A stretch of 32,101 nucleotides of DNA from Methanolobus sp. (lineage in GTDB: Archaea; Halobacteriota; Methanosarcinia; Methanosarcinales; Methanosarcinaceae): positions 1 to 32,101 of the forward strand of contig NZ_JAUXNK010000020.1 in assembly GCF_030682845.1 (NCBI RefSeq). Direction: 5' to 3'. The notes beneath the pieces were generated by a model. It was not told the origin of the DNA and made no database searches. It was given only the letters and a program-made list of their open reading frames with translations. Every line of letters begins with the position of its first letter. The first letter of the stretch is position 1. Position numbers and translations under genes: made by a program. Shown in pieces: positions 30,841-32,101 of this stretch.

Positions 30841-32101
30841 ATGACTAAATTAACGACAACTGTAGTAGTTGCCCTTATGCTTATGGCATTAACCATAATG
30901 TCAGCAAGCGCAGCTACCAGTGTTGAGGTAAGGAGTTCTGTTTTAACAGGTCCTGACACACTCGACGCTACAAATTTCGCAGGTTTCTACTATGACCTGG
31001 ATGATGACATCTCAACTGAGACAATGGAGATTGCAGCAATCAGCACCCGTACCATTGCAGCAGGTGACCTTAAGTACAACACTTCAATTGCAGCTGTTGA
31101 CTATGCAAGCTCCAATCTGAATGGCCAGTACAATGTTATGGGTCTCTTCGCTGAGAAGTACGTCCCACTGGACAGCAACACTCCTGACAAGCTCTCAAAG
31201 CTGCTCCTTGACTCCAGCAGCAAGTACACTCTGAGGACCGGCACAGCTCTCCAGCTCCCTGAAGGCTATGCACTCACTGCAAAGCAGATCGATGTTGAAG
31301 GTAACAAGGTCTGGATGGAGTTCACCAAGGACGGAGAATTCGTAGAAGACGAGATCCTCGACGTATCCAACGGTACAATTGTCTGGACCTATGAAGCAGA
31401 TGACATCGCCGGTGAGGATGATGTAGTTGTGATGAGGGTCGCAGTGACCAACGTGTTCCAGGGACAGGTTGACAGCCTTGCAGTTATCGAGGGTGTCTGG
31501 CTCATGGACTACGAGAACGTAATGGAACTCGAGACCGATGACACATTCGACAAGCTCGAACTTGTGAACATAGGAACTAGCACTCTTGAGATGGAAAACG
31601 CCAACTCCATTACCCTTACAAGGGACAAGGTAATCTCAATTGCACAGGGAATGAGCTTCAAGGTAGCTGACGACAGTGCAGTGAGATTCTATGTGATGAA
31701 GATGTTCACAGAGCCTGGAACATATGAGATTCGCGGCGAGGTTGTATCAGGTACAGGTGCTCAGTCATGGACTGCTACGAACTTCGCAGGTTTCTATTAT
31801 GACCTGGATGAAGACATCTCAACTGAGACAATGGATATCGCAGCAATCAGCACCCGCACCATTGCAGCAGGTGACCTTATGTACAACACTTCAATTGCAG
31901 CTGTTGACTATGCAAGCAGCAATCTGAATGGCCAGTACAATGTTATGGGTCTCTTCGCAGAGAAGTACGTCCCACTGGACAACAACACTCCTGACAAGCT
32001 CTCAAAGCTGCTCCTTGACTCCAGCAGCAAGTACACTCTGAGGACCGGCACAGCTCTCCAGCTCCCTGAAGGCTATGCACTCACTGCAAAGCAGATCGAT
32101 G
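30841..32101 (+). CDS. S-layer protein with duplicated MaS-type domains, 3'-partial
   Basis: Starts at ATG 30841 with GGAGG eight bases upstream. A signal peptide (TKLTTTVVVALMLMALTIMS, then ASAA) is followed by VEVRSSVLTG and a Methanosarcina-type S-layer domain (DUF1608/S_layer_MaS): TNFAGFYYDLDDDISTE, YVPLDSNTPDKLSKLLLDS, EGYALTAKQIDVEGNKVW and MEFTKDGEFVEDEILDV. A second copy begins at 31774 and runs off the window after 420 codons. In this family the two domains and a stalk with a C-terminal anchor form the hexagonal surface lattice; the anchor lies outside. The biased codon use and strong ribosome-binding site suggest very high expression. NTS, NGT and similar sequons make it a likely target of the glycan pathway encoded at 14-22 kb. 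Confidence 0.9.
   Translation, partial: MTKLTTTVVVALMLMALTIMSASAATSVEVRSSVLTGPDTLDATNFAGFYYDLDDDISTETMEIAAISTRTIAAGDLKYNTSIAAVDYASSNLNGQYNVMGLFAEKYVPLDSNTPDKLSKLLLDSSSKYTLRTGTALQLPEGYALTAKQIDVEGNKVWMEFTKDGEFVEDEILDVSNGTIVWTYEADDIAGEDDVVVMRVAVTNVFQGQVDSLAVIEGVWLMDYENVMELETDDTFDKLELVNIGTSTLEMENANSITLTRDKVISIAQGMSFKVADDSAVRFYVMKMFTEPGTYEIRGEVVSGTGAQSWTATNFAGFYYDLDEDISTETMDIAAISTRTIAAGDLMYNTSIAAVDYASSNLNGQYNVMGLFAEKYVPLDNNTPDKLSKLLLDSSSKYTLRTGTALQLPEGYALTAKQID
30967..32101 (+). repeat. 807-bp internal duplication of the S-layer domain
   Basis: GCTAC.AA.TTCGCAGGTTTC occurs at 30967 and again at 31774 (period 807 bp, 269 codons). From 31774 to the window end the copies are nearly identical in DNA, including third positions; differences include DDD/DED, K/M and SN/NN. 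Confidence 0.9.

Overview
The window looks like a chromosome segment of a methanogenic archaeon of the Methanosarcinaceae, possibly Methanolobus- or Methanococcoides-like; the genus is inferred. The main clues are a duplicated Methanosarcina-type S-layer gene at the right edge, an archaeal SRP RNA, an RNase P Rpp21/Rnp4-like protein, KaiC-like ATPases, DUF378/DUF1722-type genes and TATA-box promoters with short or absent leaders.

Region 1 (1-4.4 kb) is a decaying viral or integrative element. It opens with the 3' part of a long gene joining an Fe-S (XPD/DinG-type) superfamily 2 helicase to an archaeo-eukaryotic primase of the TOTE-like type. Then come a partly duplicated Cys-rich mini-protein, a frameshifted zinc-binding phage-type gene, a ParB-methyltransferase gene collapsed by an internal deletion, a small-terminase gene and a shredded large-terminase relic. 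Region 2 (4.4-9.5 kb) holds a flavodoxin-fold reductase, a DUF523/DUF1722 protein, relics of two small genes, and a two-gene operon of a pyridoxamine-phosphate-oxidase-like protein with a PEP-synthase-like phosphotransferase. Region 3 (9.8-14.4 kb) has a secreted beta-helix/PKD protein and a Fic AMPylase with a winged-helix tail, bracketed by direct repeats.

Region 4 (14.4-22 kb) is a surface-glycan block: a MraY/WecA/AglH-like sugar-phosphate transferase, a nucleotide-sugar epimerase, a VanZ-like protein, a UDP-sugar 6-dehydrogenase, then 3-dehydrogenase, aminotransferase and acetyltransferase genes. The last four match the enzyme set that makes UDP-2,3-diacetamido-2,3-dideoxy-hexuronic acids, which fits N-glycosylation of the S-layer protein encoded at the far right. 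No glycosyltransferase or oligosaccharyltransferase is in the window.

Region 5 (22.2-25.5 kb) has a slipin gene followed by an IS200/IS605-type tnpB element. Its tnpB is split by a 903-nt group II intron (24005-24907) with a canonical 5' end, an EBS1 loop matching the 5' exon, a complete domain V and a domain VI branch-point A. Joining the exons restores the tnpB frame exactly. The intron keeps only the first ~78 codons of a reverse transcriptase. This nested element is the most striking feature of the window.

Region 6 (25.5-32.1 kb) has a metallo-hydrolase gene coupled to the RNase P gene, a Cys-rich membrane mini-protein, tRNA-Ser(GCU), SRP RNA, a small winged-helix regulator, two KaiC-family ATPases and the S-layer gene, which runs off the window and has a 5' leader with a small ORF and a hairpin.
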